Shown: positions 1-11,346, counted from the stretch's first letter. The stretch: DNA of 64,000 nucleotides from Hippopus hippopus (GCA_946811185.2 OX328106.1:7420777-7484776); one strand, 5' to 3'. Made by a program: numbers and translations. The notes: generated by a model not told the origin, from the letters alone.

Positions 1-144
1 TTGTTGTTGATTTCGAAGGTTTATGTGTCACCTGTCAAATATCACTAATGTTATATTATTCTTACAGACTAAATTCTATTTTGAGTTTCTCTAAAAAATC
101 ATGAGTAAACGTACTTTTTAACAATTTACGTTATAAAGTATCCT

Positions 145-330
145 GGAAACGTATTCACCCACCATTCTTAAGAATATCCTTAGTCTTGTTCTCAAATATT
201 TTCTAAATTTGAAAGTAACATAACTTCTGATTGGCTAAGCATAATGGTTCAGCCAATCAGATGTTATGTTACTTTATGAATCTAGAATTAGACTTAGAAT
301 GCAATAAAGAATTGTTGCTGATTACGGACC
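145..330. mobile_element. Family E MITE (foldback, TTCTGATTGGCT palindrome)
   Basis: AAGTAACATAACTTCTGATT and the inverted AATCAGATGTTATGTTACTT flank GGCTAAGC/GGTTCAGCC. The outer arms are ATTCTTAAGAATATCCTTAG and CTTAGAATGCAATAAAGAAT. Confidence 0.65.
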
Positions 331-1296
331 CAGGATCGAACCCAATAAGTTCCTTGTCTCATCAGACGTTCAACTGGTGCTTAATGCTGGAAATTAAGGC
401 AATGAATAAGCGAACTTTTCGCAAAAATTAGGATGAAAACATATAAATTGTAACATTGTGCCACCCATCACTTTTTTCTTTTGCTTCCGTCAAAGATGTC
501 ACCATAGCAACACTGAAGCATAATCCATTTATTTTTTTTGTATAATCAATGTCACAAACGACATTTTACCCGCACCTGCAGGCAGCTCATCACAATAAAA
601 ATAGGATATTTTCGTTTTAATCTCTTTGAAAATTTAACGTGAATCAGTCTAAAAGTTCATTGATACTTCCGGTTGAAAGGAAAGATGAATCGTATAAAGC
701 ATTGTTATGGCCGTTTAAGTATTGGGGATTAGAGATGATGGTGTCATTTTGGATCTAACCTTTTCGTCGAAAACATCTAATCGTCAAATATGTATGATAT
801 GCTAAAAACATTGCTAGAACCGAAAACTATTATTGTACTAGCAAAGGTCACCTTACCACGGTGCTCTGCAACATACCACGTGGTAAAAAGTATAGAAACT
901 TGTACCAGTTGGCAACATTTGAATAGCGTTTTATACGTTTCGACACTGTCACATTATATTTCAAAGTACGAAGGGATTAAGATTGGAAATCATTTTCTAA
1001 ACCTTTCAAACGAGCCTTTTTGCTAGTCTTTCAAAGCCTCGAAATCTCTGTATTATTCAAAGCTGATAAATATAAAGCGAAGATAGAGTGCGTTATAGCA
1101 TTTTATGCGTTTTTTATGCGAACCGTCCCTAGCAACGTCTGCGCGTTGGAAACTATTAACGACAGACGTTCTGAATAATCACGTGGTCTTTATGTGCTGT
1201 CGCTACCTTTAACCAATCAAGTAATATTATACTTTTGGCTTGATTCTTTTTTGACGATGGAATTTTGAACAAGTTTAGTCTTCACAGACGAGAAAG
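331..1296. other. No gene; non-repetitive AT-rich sequence
   Basis: No supported frame. An X-box (RFX)-like half site CCCTAGCAACG lies near 1128-1139; its significance is unknown. Confidence 0.3.
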
Positions 1297-1418
1297 ACTA
1301 AGAAAACACAAATAATTAAATTCTAAAAGTTTTGACAAAAAATCCAAACATCAGATGTTTGGATTTTCTCTCAAAACTTTAAAATTTTATTTCTTTTGTG
1401 TGTGTGTTTTCTTAGTTT
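1297..1418. repeat. Imperfect foldback palindrome
   Basis: ACTAAGAAAACACAAA and TTTGTGTGTGTGTTTTCTTA are the outer arms. AAAGTTTTGACAAAAAATCC / GGATTTTCTCTCAAAACTTT and AAACATC-AGATGTTT are the inner arms. Confidence 0.6.
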
Positions 1419-2059
1419 TAAAGTAAGTGCTCCAGACAGTTATTATTTGAGAAAAAGAGTTTCTCTTCCACATTTTTGTTTCAACGAAGTTGACAAAAAA
1501 AATCTAATAGGCCTACCAACAGTGTATCCACACACATAATACATATTTCTTACACGGTACACAGCAGTTTCTGACTTCTTTGGGGGAAAAAATGCAAGCT
1601 TTTTTTTTCGATTGACCGTCATATGGAGAAAATGGTACTATACTTTTCCTTTGGCCAAATGTTGAAGTGTCCTTTGCTGCTGTGTGGATTTTATAAATGG
1701 ATATTTTAAAGCATGAACACGTGAGCTGTAGCTCTCTCAGTTTCACGGAAGTAAAAAACTGGTCCATAATGCATATACGTATGGAGGCGACAAGTTATTT
1801 GTAGCTCAAATATTAAAATATGTTTCTGAACTGGTAGAAAAAATGCAAGTTATCAGCATTGTGCCCAGATTGGCATTCTATTGGAAGCTCTTGCTAAATT
1901 GTATTTTGGACAAAATGATACTATATCTAAAAAAGACAGAAACATATTAAACAATGGAATAGGAGGGTTTTAAACATCAAACCAAACATTCCTTGCTGTC
2001 TGATTTTGATCTATACAGTCTAAATAGTCTTCAAAAGTATCTTGCTGCCGTCCGATTTC
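1419..2059. other. Nothing recognised
   Basis: AT-rich. Short minus-strand open frames here have no recognisable family. Confidence 0.3.
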
Positions 2060-2370
2060 CTAGACTAAGCTCTGTGATTAATTTGGTAACATGCATGGTT
2101 TTAAACCTGTAGGCCATCAGTTCAATTCTCAGTTTGGCCATATTTTTCCCAAGGATTGATGGTAGTCGTAGTGATCTGGTCTTTCCTCTCTTACACCTAA
2201 ACATTGTTTTCATGATGTTTATGCGGGAAAAAAAGTCAGTGGCCTGGTAAGGATTTTGTTCTAAGTACTGATAAAATAAGCCCCAGGAAAGCATGGAAAA
2301 CGAAGGTGCTTTTGTTGCCACGATATAATTTTGAAATAAGTTAAAAACGGCGTTTAACTCGAAACAACCT
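2060..2370 (+). mobile_element. tRNA-derived SINE
   Basis: A degenerate tRNA-like head (B box AGTTCAATTCT near 2112) is followed by AAGTCAGTGGCC, AAGTACTGATAAAATAAG, CCCCAGGAAAGCATGG and a GGCGTTTAACTC end. This is the same central domain and terminus as the SINE at 43891. Confidence 0.55.
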
Positions 2371-2570
2371 ATCACCCCAAGCTTCCTACGTTCGTACAGG
2401 AATTGGCTAGGTTATGTTTCACATAAAAATTTTGAAAACGGCGAAAAGATATTGACCGATGGTTGAAGAGTGTTTTACACATTTCATTTACGACGACATC
2501 AAGATTATATTATTATATTTATAGATTTTATGGGGTTCACCAGCACTAGTTTTGGGCTCTGATATGCCTA

Positions 2571-2960
2571 GCCCAGGAACACTACAATGACAACCGTTGT
2601 GCCGCGGTTAGGATTAAGCCACGGACTCCTTGTCATACCAGTTCCGCACCACAACGTTCTATATATTGTTGTCTTAGTGAGGATCAAACCCGGGACCGGG
2701 ACCCATTGACTATACCAATTCTACACCTCCCCCCCCCCCCCAAAAAAAAAAAAAAAACTCTCTCGATGCCTTTGTGAGGATCGAACCCAGGACTCCTTGT
2801 CTACACAAATTTGACATCACAACACTCCATTGGTGCCTTTGTATGGATAGAGCCCAAGACCCCTTGATTATACCAATTCCACACCAAAACACTCTAGATA
2901 TCGGTGTCCTGGTGTGGATCGAATACAGGACCCCCTGGATTACTCATCAAACAATAAAAC
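2571..2960 (-). repeat. Tandem tRNA-like (T-arm) repeat, about five degenerate units
   Basis: GTGAGGATCAAACCCGGGAC, GTGAGGATCGAACCCAGGAC, GTATGGATAGAGCCC and GTGTGGATCGAATACAGGAC recur every 65-90 bp. Each is followed by TTGnnTATACCAATTCnACA. On the minus strand each unit carries a GTTCGATCC B box. A C/A homopolymer junction sits at 2730-2757. Confidence 0.55.
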
Positions 2961-3124
2961 CAGACTAAAATGCCATGTATCTGGTGGCGACGACTTGCAA
3001 ATCAGCGTCTGAAACATTCGCACAAACACACCACACAAAACGCTCGTAACATAATTGAAAGATTAACTCTATTTTATCTTCCTAATCCGCCAATAAAACA
3101 CCCATAATCACAGATGTTACACAT

Positions 3125-3339
3125 ACAACCCTTAGGCTGCTAGTCACGTGACTCACTAGCCTTTTGCGGACAGTGTAGATCAAGATCAGACTGCACAAAA
3201 CGTGCAGTCTGATCTTTGATCCACACTGTCCGATAAAGACATATTTTCCTCCAAAGAAATACCTTTGAAAAAGCAAAATTTGGCTTTTTACTATCGGCTT
3301 AAAAGTTTCATTTCACTTATTTAGTACGATAACGGTTAA
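3125..3339 (+). mobile_element. Family B MITE
   Basis: It starts AACCCTTAGGCTGCTAG and has the core GATCAGACTGCACAAAACG. It ends GATAACGGTTAA, and its terminal TTAA (3336-3339) is also the first TTAA of the next family A copy. Confidence 0.8.
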
Positions 3340-4195
3340 CTCTTTACCAAACAATCCCTTGAGCGCGAGAGTTGTTGAAAACATTGTTGAAAAAGGAGAA
3401 AATGCTAGTAACCAACATATTCTCCTTTTTCCCACAATGTTTTCTACCCTTTTAACGACTAATGTGATTAATGTAAGTAACTTTTAATTTGTTGTTTGTA
3501 AATGTTTTTCATTTTGGACCAGTCCTAAATTTTGCCATTCCGACAATAGTCTTTGAGACTTGTCCATATTGAAAGTATTTGCAGATGACACATCAAATGT
3601 GGCTAAAAGGATGGATTTTTTCTTCTTTTTGAAGAGTATTAGACATTGTGGAAAAAGGAAATAATGCTGATAACCAACATGTTCTTCCTTTACCGCAATG
3701 CTTTCAGTTGCCTACTTTCTCAAGAACGTTAAAACCCTGAATTGTTTTGTAAAAGGTTAACTCTTTTCCAATCGAAAGAATTTCAGACTGAAAGAAACTT
3801 CAGACGACAAATTTGAATGTCGCTCAAATAATGAAAATTTCTCTCTGATAGGGTAGAAAACATTGTAGGAGAAGGAGAAAATGATGGCAATCATCATTTT
3901 CTATTTTTTTCACAATATTTTTATAAGTCTTTGTCGTAAAATTTCGGAATTGTTTGGTTAAACCTATGCAACACAATCCCGAGTTTTAAGGACTTTGGGA
4001 AAGAGGATTTTGAAAACATTGTGGGAAGAAGGAGAAAATGCTGGAAACCAGCATTTTCTCCTTTTCCCACTATGTTTTCTACCTTATCACAGACAAAACT
4101 TATCATTTGAGTCACATCTAATTTGTCGTCTGCTACCGCTTTCAATTTGGACAAGTCTAAAATTTTGTCGTTTGGTAAAGGGTGAAGCAGATTTT
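3336..4195. mobile_element. Array of four family A MITEs
   Basis: Copies at 3336-3550 (minus), 3551-3760 (plus), 3757-3961 (plus) and 3958-4195 (minus). The shared TTAA/GGTTAA junctions at 3757-3760 and 3958-3961 show that neighbouring copies use one TTAA. Each has the GGAGAAAATGCTGG-type hairpin, degraded in copies 2 and 3. Confidence 0.8.
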
Positions 4196-4271
4196 GGTCA
4201 GTTTGATTACTGTAGGCATTGACATTTTGCAGTTTATGTAGCGGCAATAAATAGGCCAAATGCATCTCATT

Positions 4272-4560
4272 ATTTTTGTGTCTGTCTGTACATACCGTCG
4301 GTATATTTGTCTGTGTGTTCGTGTCTGTCTGTGTATGCGTGTGTATGTCTGTGTGTGCGTGTGTCTGTCTACCTGTATATCTGTCTGTCTGTCTGTCCGT
4401 CCGTCCTTCCCCCCGTCCGTTGGTCCTTCCGTCTGTCTTTCCATTTAACTGTCTGATATACTTTCTGTTAAACTGACTGTTAAACTGTCTGTCTATTTAA
4501 CTGTATGTTAAAGTGTCTGTTAAACTCTCTCTCTGTTAAACTATTTTTTTTTACTGTCTG
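4272..4560. repeat. TGTC/TG-rich microsatellite
   Basis: (TGTCTGTC)n and (GTGTGT)n, then degenerate CTGTTAAACTGTCTG units of about 16 bp. Open frames here on both strands are repeat translations. Confidence 0.85.
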
Positions 4561-5170
4561 TGATATGTTCGTACCGTGATTTGCTTCTATCTGCCGCGTG
4601 TTTCCCCTTCCAAATTGTCTTGTCGCCTGTCTTTAATTCTCTTCATCAGCCAACTCCCCAAGAGACAGACAGAGAGAGAGATAATGAGAGAAGGGGTAGA
4701 CAAAATACAGGCAGGCATGTACTGGTACACAGACGTGCAGAAATAAGATCCGGAAGCACACAGAAAATACCTATCATGAAAATATAAAAACAAACAGACG
4801 AACAGAAACACTGACAGACAGAATAGCACTATCTTCATGGATACTGGCGGAACGGAAATAATAAATCAATCCCGGACAAAGATTTATTTATCCCAGCATA
4901 AGTCTAATGATGATAATATGAATTGATCCTTTACTTTATAGATAAAAACTATCACGGGTACAACCTTAAACCCATTTTGAAACTAAACAGAACAAATGAT
5001 ATATACTGGTTTTTCTGAGACAGAAGTTGAAATACGGGGAAAAAGATGAAGCTTAATGAGCAGATGATTGTAAAAAGCAATTTCTCCTTTTTCTTCGACA
5101 TTTTTCATATAATTCTAGTAATCTAATTTAGCCTTTCTTTCAGATACCACTCTTTTTCTTTATTCTTATT
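4561..5170. other. Nothing recognised beyond low-complexity GACA/GA runs
   Basis: The interval 4665-4830 is rich in ACAGA-type repeats, complementary in style to the TGTC repeat before it. Confidence 0.3.
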
Positions 5171-5310
5171 CCTTTACGGACATGGTAGGTCAAGATCAGA
5201 CTGTATATCGTAAACAGTCTGGTCGTGGATCTACACTGTGTAACATTTCGGATCTATTTCGGACATTTCGGATCTATTTCGGACATTTCGGATCTATTCT
5301 GTCCAACACA
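5171..5310. repeat. Family B fragment plus a 20-bp triplication
   Basis: A family B-like core (GGTCAAGATCAGACTG) is followed by three copies of a 20-bp unit beginning ACATTTCGGATCTATTTCGG. Confidence 0.6.
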
Positions 5311-5384
5311 GTTTTGATAGTAAAAATTCTTCGTCTTTGTCACTGAATCGAAATTTCAATTTATTTATTTATTTATTTTTTTTT

Positions 5385-5590
5385 TTCACCGGATGGGAAT
5401 GTCCTTAAACAAGGTGCTTCAGAGCCCGTGTCTAGTACTGGCGAAGCCCAAGATACACTTGAATAAAAGCGATGTCGCCATGACATAGAAGAAATAATAT
5501 TGAAAGAGATGTAAATCACTATCGACCGATCGCAGTCAATCAATCGGTCGGTCTGTTAAGTTTCAAAATAGACCGAAAAGTAATATTTCT
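5385..5590 (+). mobile_element. SINE body fragment
   Basis: GGGAATGTCCTTAAAC, GGTGCTTCAGAGCCCGTG and CTAGTACTGGCGAAGCCC match the domain at 40640-40710. It ends near inverted CGATCGCAGTCAATCAATCGG sequence that could be a tail. Confidence 0.4.
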
Positions 5591-6008
5591 AATACAATCC
5601 TCCTGTAAGCGCGTAATTTCATGACAGACGTAGAACTTTAACACGACGAAAAAAAAGATGTCATTTAAAAACCGCCACAGAGCTTGCAAAAGGAAATCCA
5701 TTTTTCTTATTAGATAAGAGAAGGATCGGCGAAAGTAAAAGGGTGATTATAGGAAGTCAATCAGCTTTCTAAATTCAAATTGAGGGAGAATTTTAGGAGA
5801 TTTGATCTTAAAAATTTAGTAACCAAGAAATCCCACGGATAAAGTGACGATAATCTTATATCGGTTATCATTTTTGCTTTGATCGTTGATTTAATCTATA
5901 TCCCTGGTTTAGCCGCGGTTTTCACTTTCCGGTCAAAATTTCATTGAATTTATTGTACCACCACCTGCTTGCGATTTTTTTTTATTTGTCTTGTCCTATC
6001 TTTAAAGA
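5591..6008. other. Non-repetitive segment, no gene
   Basis: Contains AGTGACGATAATC, ATCGGTTATC and GATCGTTGATTTAATC (GATA/homeodomain-like motifs). It is a candidate for regulatory DNA in the Nkx6 intron, by inference only. Confidence 0.25.
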
Positions 6009-6072
6009 TATTGTGGCAAAGAAAAAACTGCCTATAATTGCTGTTTTTCTCCTTTTGCCACAATGTTTCCAT
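6009..6072. mobile_element. Family A hairpin fragment
   Basis: TTGTGGCAAAGAAAAAACTG and the inverted GTTTTTCTCCTTTTGCCACAA resemble only the central hairpin of family A. Confidence 0.35.
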
Positions 6073-6121
6073 ATGTATCAAGTGCTACATTATAGGTTGA
6101 TCCGTGATCTATGAGGGTGAT

Positions 6122-6350
6122 TTAACCCTTTACCAATCAATCCCTGGCTTTTTACGACCCAGAGGAAGAAGCCTTCTGAAAACATCGTGGGAAAAGGAGA
6201 AAATGCTGGTTACCTGCATTTTCTCCTTTTCCCACAATGTTTTCTACTCTTCTAAAGTCAAGTTTCAATTTTTGAGTCACGTTTATTTTGTCGTCTGCAA
6301 ATGCTTTCAATTTGGACAAGTCTGAAATTTTGTCGTTTGGTAAAGATTAA
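6122..6350 (-). mobile_element. Family A MITE, full length (229 bp)
   Basis: Starts TTAACCCTTTACCAATCAAT and ends GGTAAAGATTAA, with the full hairpin present. Confidence 0.85.
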
Positions 6351-6654
6351 AAATTGAGATATCAAGATTTTTGCCAAGTAATTGAATTGCAATATTTTGA
6401 ATTGTTCCTTTCCATTTCATTTAGTGAGTGCACACGGCATCAAAATACCTTTTGCTTACTTCGCTTGAATTTGTTATATGCGCTCAAAGTTATATTAATT
6501 GTATGAGGAAACTTAATGAAATACGTAGCGTTTCTACATGTTAATTCAACTACTGCTGACTAATTTTTCTATGGTTTTTGTAGACACAGAACTAAACTTA
6601 TAACATTAAGAAAAAAAATGTATGAATCAATATCTCTGGATGAAATGAATGGAT

Positions 6655-6690
6655 GAAAGAAAGGAAGAAAGAAAGAAAGAAAGAAAGAAG
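6655..6690. repeat. (GAAA)n microsatellite
   Basis: Simple GAAA/GGAA repeats. Confidence 0.85.
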
Positions 6691-6829
6691 CGATTCACTC
6701 TGAGTGAACTCTAAATCGATGAGTGTCTGTCAATTTGTCAAGATTTATTGTAAAAAGTATGTCGAGTAGGCATCGATTTTGTCTTACAGTTGCTTCATCA
6801 TATTTGATCTTCTGTTATATGGATCTTCT

Positions 6830-6902
6830 TTGCGGAATGTATGGACCAACATCAGCCTGCACATAGATGCAGTCTGATCTTGATCTACACCTTCCGCATC
6901 TT
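6830..6902 (+). mobile_element. Family B core fragment
   Basis: GCGGAATGTATGGACCAACA and GCAGTCTGATCTTGATCTAC form the decayed palindrome. Confidence 0.5.
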
Positions 6903-7407
6903 TATTAATGTTTTTAAGTCAATGAAATCTCCAACGATGTCAATATTATTGGTGAAATCTATTTTTTTGTTAGAATAGTAATATTAAACGGGAAACGTTT
7001 TATATTGCTAAATTCATCATATATACGTGTTCTCCAGGGAAAAAAAAAAAACGATACATGTAGCATAGACACAGCAAAACCTCGAATAATTAAACGAGAA
7101 TCTAGAAGAGTAGATCAAGATTAGACTAAACGGACTTTTAGGTTCATCTTAGGCAAAAGTCCTTGCAGATGATATAAAGCATCGCTCGGTTCAGAATACG
7201 TGTTAATATTCCTTTTAAAACTTCTAAGCGTTTATTTGTACAAAACTATGTTCTAGTAGCTCGATTTTTACTGCATAATAATTATGAAAACAAAAGTGGG
7301 CTGTGAGTTTAGAGCAATTACGCAAAAAAACAGTTTTTGGTGAAAGTCCTGGCAAAAAAATACTATCCTGTTTTTTAAGTTTTAATGAAAATAAGAGCCA
7401 AAATAAA

Positions 7408-7670
7408 TGAGCCATGCTCTGACAAAAGGGGGCTTAATGCATCTGCAAAAAGTATCGACCCAGGTCAGCCTGCGCATTCCGCGCAGGCTGACCTGGGCCG
7501 AAACGTTTTGCTTTTGGTCAATTTTTTGCATGTCGAAGGAGTAGTGTATCTCATGATTCAGTCGGTTGTTAGAGAAAAAGGACTTTGTGGATCCACAACA
7601 ATGTGATAACTTGCTTGGTATCATGGATCACGCTGATGCATTAAGCCCCCTTTTGCCAGAGCATGGGTCA
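7408..7670 (+). mobile_element. Family C MITE
   Basis: Ends are TGAGCCATGCTCTGACAAAA and TTTTGCCAGAGCATGGGTCA. The core GTCAGCCTGCGCATTCCGCG is a near-perfect hairpin. Confidence 0.85.
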
Positions 7671-7888
7671 AATAGTCTTTCAAAACAAAAAAAAACGTCT
7701 TTCACGAAAGTCAAAGCAAAAGCGTATTATGTTGTTATCTATGTTTTGATGATAAAAGTAATTGTGATTGACTTGCACTGTGATTCTCTCAAAGTCTTTT
7801 TTTTTTCAAATGGAAGTCATAAAATTTTCAAGCAAATAGTCTCCGACATTTTCATGAGAGTCAAAGCGAAACCAAACCTTTTTTTTTA

Positions 7889-8220
7889 AAAAACTATTTA
7901 CTACTCAACAAAATTTTTGACACGACAAATTAAATTTAGCTCAAATGATGATTTTTGACTTTGATAGGGTGGATAAGATTGTGGAAAAAGAAGAAAATAC
8001 TGGTTACCGGCAGTTTTCTTTTTTTCCACGATATTTTCAAAAGATCTTCTCCTCATGGTCGTTAAAGCTCGGGATTGTATGGTGATTAAAATGTTTTCAT
8101 GAAATGTACAGGCCGAGGCGCAAGAAGATGTCTTTCGAAAACATTGTGGAAAAAGGAGAAAATACTGGTAACCAGTATTTTCCTCTTTTACCACAATGTT
8201 TTCTACCTTATCAAAGATTT
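7889..8220. mobile_element. Two diverged family A MITEs
   Basis: A plus-orientation copy spans 7889-8090 (ends GGATTGTATGGTGATTAA). A truncated minus copy spans 8111-8220 (AAAACATTGTGGAAAAAGGA). Confidence 0.65.
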
Positions 8221-8343
8221 CGGCGGCTGATAAGGATTGACAAGAGAAGATATGTCTAGAAAACACAAGAAATAGTCGAAAATGCGCACTGGCTGCTGTA
8301 AAGAAGTAACACACGATTGAAAAAGAAGTCAAGTTAATAACAA

Positions 8344-8638
8344 CTGAGCTATGCTCTGGCAAAAAGGGTGTTAGTTACATCTCCGTGATGCATTATACCA
8401 AGCCAGTCATCACATAATTTTGGATCCATAAAAATCCAGTGCAACAACTGACTGAATCATGAGGTAGAATAGTCCTTTGACTGGCTAAAATGTACAAATA
8501 GCGATAAATTTCAACAAATGTCTACATAGGTCGATATTTTGGCAGATGCAATAAAATAATATTGAAAACGGCGTTAAGCACCATACAATCATACAATCAG
8601 GCAGATACATTAAGTCCCCTTTTCACAGAGCACGGCTA
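8344..8638 (-). mobile_element. Family C MITE with a small insertion
   Basis: Starts TGAGCTATGCTCTGGCAAAA and ends CACAGAGCACGGCTAAA. A segment resembling a SINE terminus (AAAACGGCGTTAAGC, ATACAATC repeat) lies inside at 8553-8600. Confidence 0.6.
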
Positions 8639-9139
8639 AATTGCCAGGGAATTTTTATTGTAATACTCAGAGTTCCAGATAAGAGGGAGTGATGGTGTTC
8701 TAAATCCATTATTTCTCTTTGAAACCCTCGATGAGACGATTCTAATGAGTACCCACAACATAGGGTTTAGTGGAGAATGATTAACATTTTCAATTTTGAA
8801 ATCAAAATCACTCCATCTATCTGGAGCTCTGTAATACCAAAAAATCGCTGTATCCAAATTGTTAACCCAGAACCTCGCTTACTTAAGTATCGTTTATTTC
8901 ATTTCATCACGTAAAAACAATGCTTATAAATGCAAGCCTCAGATTATTCAAGGACAGTCTGATCTTTGATCTGAAGTCCACTATCCTGTACAGCAGTTTG
9001 CATTAAAGAGGTTTGTTCATTTTTTTATTATGAAACAAAACTTCTAAATTATTTCATCAATGAATTAAGTGAGGCATTAGATGGCAGACCAACGATAAAT
9101 AGGAATAAAACGAATAAGAAATATTTAAAAAATCTTCTA
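8639..9139. other. No gene; one decayed family B palindrome
   Basis: AGGACAGTCTGATCTTTGAT near 8953 recalls family B. Nothing else is recognised. Confidence 0.3.
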
Positions 9140-9336
9140 ACTAAGTGAAATAAAACTTTTGAGCCGATAGTAAAAACCTAAACTTTGTTATTTTAAAGGT
9201 ATTTTTGGGTGAAAATATGTCCTAATTGGAAAGTGTGGATCAAAGATCGGACTGCACGTTCTGTGCAGTATGATTTTGATCTTCACTGTCTGCAAAAGGT
9301 CAGTGAGTTATGCTTGACAGCCTATGGGTAAATTGT
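9140..9336 (-). mobile_element. Family B MITE
   Basis: GAGCCGATAGTAAAAAC, the core CACGTTCTGTGCAGTATG and GCAAAAGGTCAGTGAG are in family order. It ends AGCCTATGGGTAAA. Confidence 0.7.
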
Positions 9337-9409
9337 TTTTCCTAAATGGACTACATAGCCTCTTATTTCGCAAAGGTTTGTGGGAATATCTTAAAATTTC
9401 CTGCCTTTG

Positions 9410-9640
9410 TTTGCTTGTTTGGTGTGTAACACCGCGTCAATAGTATTTTATTATTTCACGTTGACAGTTCACAGATCTATTTTTTTTCCTCTCTTTACTA
9501 TTATTATCTGAAGAATGTGCTACTTGTTTCACAGCATCGATAATATAACCACTTGTGGAAAAATACATAGGTACACTTTTGATTCCATATCCGTGACAAA
9601 AACACATGCGCAATATTGATTGGCGTAAACATTGGTTATA
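9410..9640 (-). repeat. Repeat F, minus-strand copy with coding-like frame
   Basis: The minus-strand frame includes VYNQCLRQSI, ending SSDNNSKERKKNRS before a stop. It aligns in frame with the plus-strand copy at 61390-61640 (VYHKCLCTSY.., SSGSISKEKKKKDL). Both end in GCGGTGTTACACACC-type sequence. Confidence 0.45.
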
Positions 9641-9751
9641 TACGTCTTTAAACGCTAAAACTTTCCATTTTTCTGAATGCAAAAGTCCAGACGGTATACA
9701 TTTGCTGAGAAATCGATATTTTAGAATTTATCAGTGTTTTATAGATGTATT

Positions 9752-9752
9752 A

Positions 9753-9787
<35 letters not shown>

Positions 9788-9790
9788 TAA
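9752..9790. repeat. (TTA)n microsatellite
   Basis: About 12 TTA units. Confidence 0.9.
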
Positions 9791-9900
9791 AGTAAAGACA
9801 TCTGAATAGGCTTCTTTAGGGCTTAAAATTTCAACAAGTTAGCCAAATTCAGTGAACAAATATGTCTGTTTAATCTATCTATTTCTCAATCCATTAATTT

Positions 9901-10128
9901 TTAACTCTTTACCAAACGACAAATTTTAGACTGGTCCAAATTGAAAGCATTTGCAGACGACAAATAAAAGATGGCTTAAATAGTGGAATTTGTAATTGAT
10001 AGAATAGAAAACATTTCGGGAAAAGGAGAAAATGCTGGTTACCAGCATTTTCTTCTTTTCCCACAATGTTTTTAAAAGGCCTCTTTCCAAGGGTCGTTAA
10101 AACTCGGGATTGTGTGGTAAAGGGTTAA
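9901..10128 (+). mobile_element. Family A MITE, full length (228 bp)
   Basis: TTAACTCTTTACCAAACGAC to GTGTGGTAAAGGGTTAA, with an intact hairpin. Confidence 0.9.
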
Positions 10129-10513
10129 TTAAGCATTTATAAAAAGGACAATAAATATAAGCCTTAAATTGTTATTTGATTTTCAAAAATCGATCTTTAA
10201 GAGATGCATTAAAAAATGCAAAGGATATAATGCAAGCATTTATTCAATCATTTTATTTCTACTGGAGAACATACTTATTACTTTTCGTAGGATTCGTGAA
10301 TTTATTAACTAAAAGAAAAAGTCTTTTGCATTTTAACACGTTAACTTCGAAGTAAATTGGGGAAAATAGAAAAGAAACAAAAAATACGTGTATTAAAAAA
10401 ACGAAAACTTTCATATCTATACTGATCAGTTTTAGAATTCCAAGGATAAAATACATAAATTATTTTGTCATTTTCCCTGATTTCTGTATTATGGATAATT
10501 TTTGCAGGAAGTC
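10129..10513. other. Nothing recognised
   Basis: AT-rich spacer between two family A copies. Confidence 0.3.
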
Positions 10514-10742
10514 TTAACTCTCGACCACATGACAAAATTCTAGACTTGTTCAAATTGAAAGCATCTGCAAACGAAAAATTCAGTGTGAGTCAAATGATGG
10601 GAAATGTCTTTGAAAGGACAGAAAACAATGTGGGAAAGGGAGGAAATGCTAGCTTCCAGCATTATCTCCGTTTCCCACAATGTTTTCAACGGCCTTCTTT
10701 CTTTAGGGTCATTTAACTCGGGATTGTGTTGTAGTGGGTTAA
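10514..10742 (+). mobile_element. Family A MITE, full length (229 bp)
   Basis: TTAACTCTCGACCACATGAC to GTGTTGTAGTGGGTTAA. The hairpin arms carry several mismatches, so it is an older copy. Confidence 0.85.
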
Positions 10743-10787
10743 ATTCCTAACTGTCTGAAAGCATCCATTGTATGTGCTTGATGCTTA

Positions 10788-11086
10788 TTAACCCATTATC
10801 ACACAATCCCGACTTTTAACAACCCAAAGAAAGAAGCCTTTTGAAAACATTATGGGAAAAGAAGAATATGCTGGTAACCAGCATTTTCTCCTTTTTTTCT
10901 CTTTTTCTCCTTTTCTCTTTTTTTGGGAAAAGGAGAAAATGCTGGTAAGCAGCATTTTCTCCTTTTCCCACAATATTTTCTACCCTTCCCCAAAGAAATT
11001 TAAATTTTTCAGTCACATTTATTTGTCGTCTGCAAATACTTTCAATTTGGACAAGTCTAAAGTTTTGTCGTTTGGTAAAGAGTTAA
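10788..11086 (-). mobile_element. Family A MITE with a duplicated hairpin (299 bp)
   Basis: TTAACCCATTATCACACAAT to TTTGGTAAAGAGTTAA. The GGAGAAAATGCTGG hairpin appears twice (10853-10893 and 10926-10972), separated by a pyrimidine-rich TCTTTTTCTCC stretch. Confidence 0.85.
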
Positions 11087-11344
11087 CAGAATTGAGAAGG
11101 GAAAATAGACGTAACTTAAAATAGACTGACTGTATCCTTATTTGTACCGATCAATTTTAAAAGGGAAATCAGTTTTAAGAATAAAATTCACACAATTCTT
11201 GTCATTTTTTCAGATTTCTATACACAATGAAACTGTTTTGTTCTATTCTTTACATAGAGAAAGTACCATTTTGGATCCGATGGCCTAATGGGAAGGTAAA
11301 GGGCGACGGAGAAAGAAATGATCACAGAAGCTGGACAGACAGAG

Positions 11345-11346
<2 letters not shown>

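Larger units (their letters stand above)
6351..7407. other. Nothing recognised apart from the short repeats listed
   Basis: AT-rich filler with a family B core fragment and GAAA repeats. Confidence 0.3.

Noticed and set aside
4157..4448. Cys/Val-rich plus-strand and Thr/Arg-rich minus-strand frames
   Set aside because: They are translations of the TGTC/TG microsatellite.
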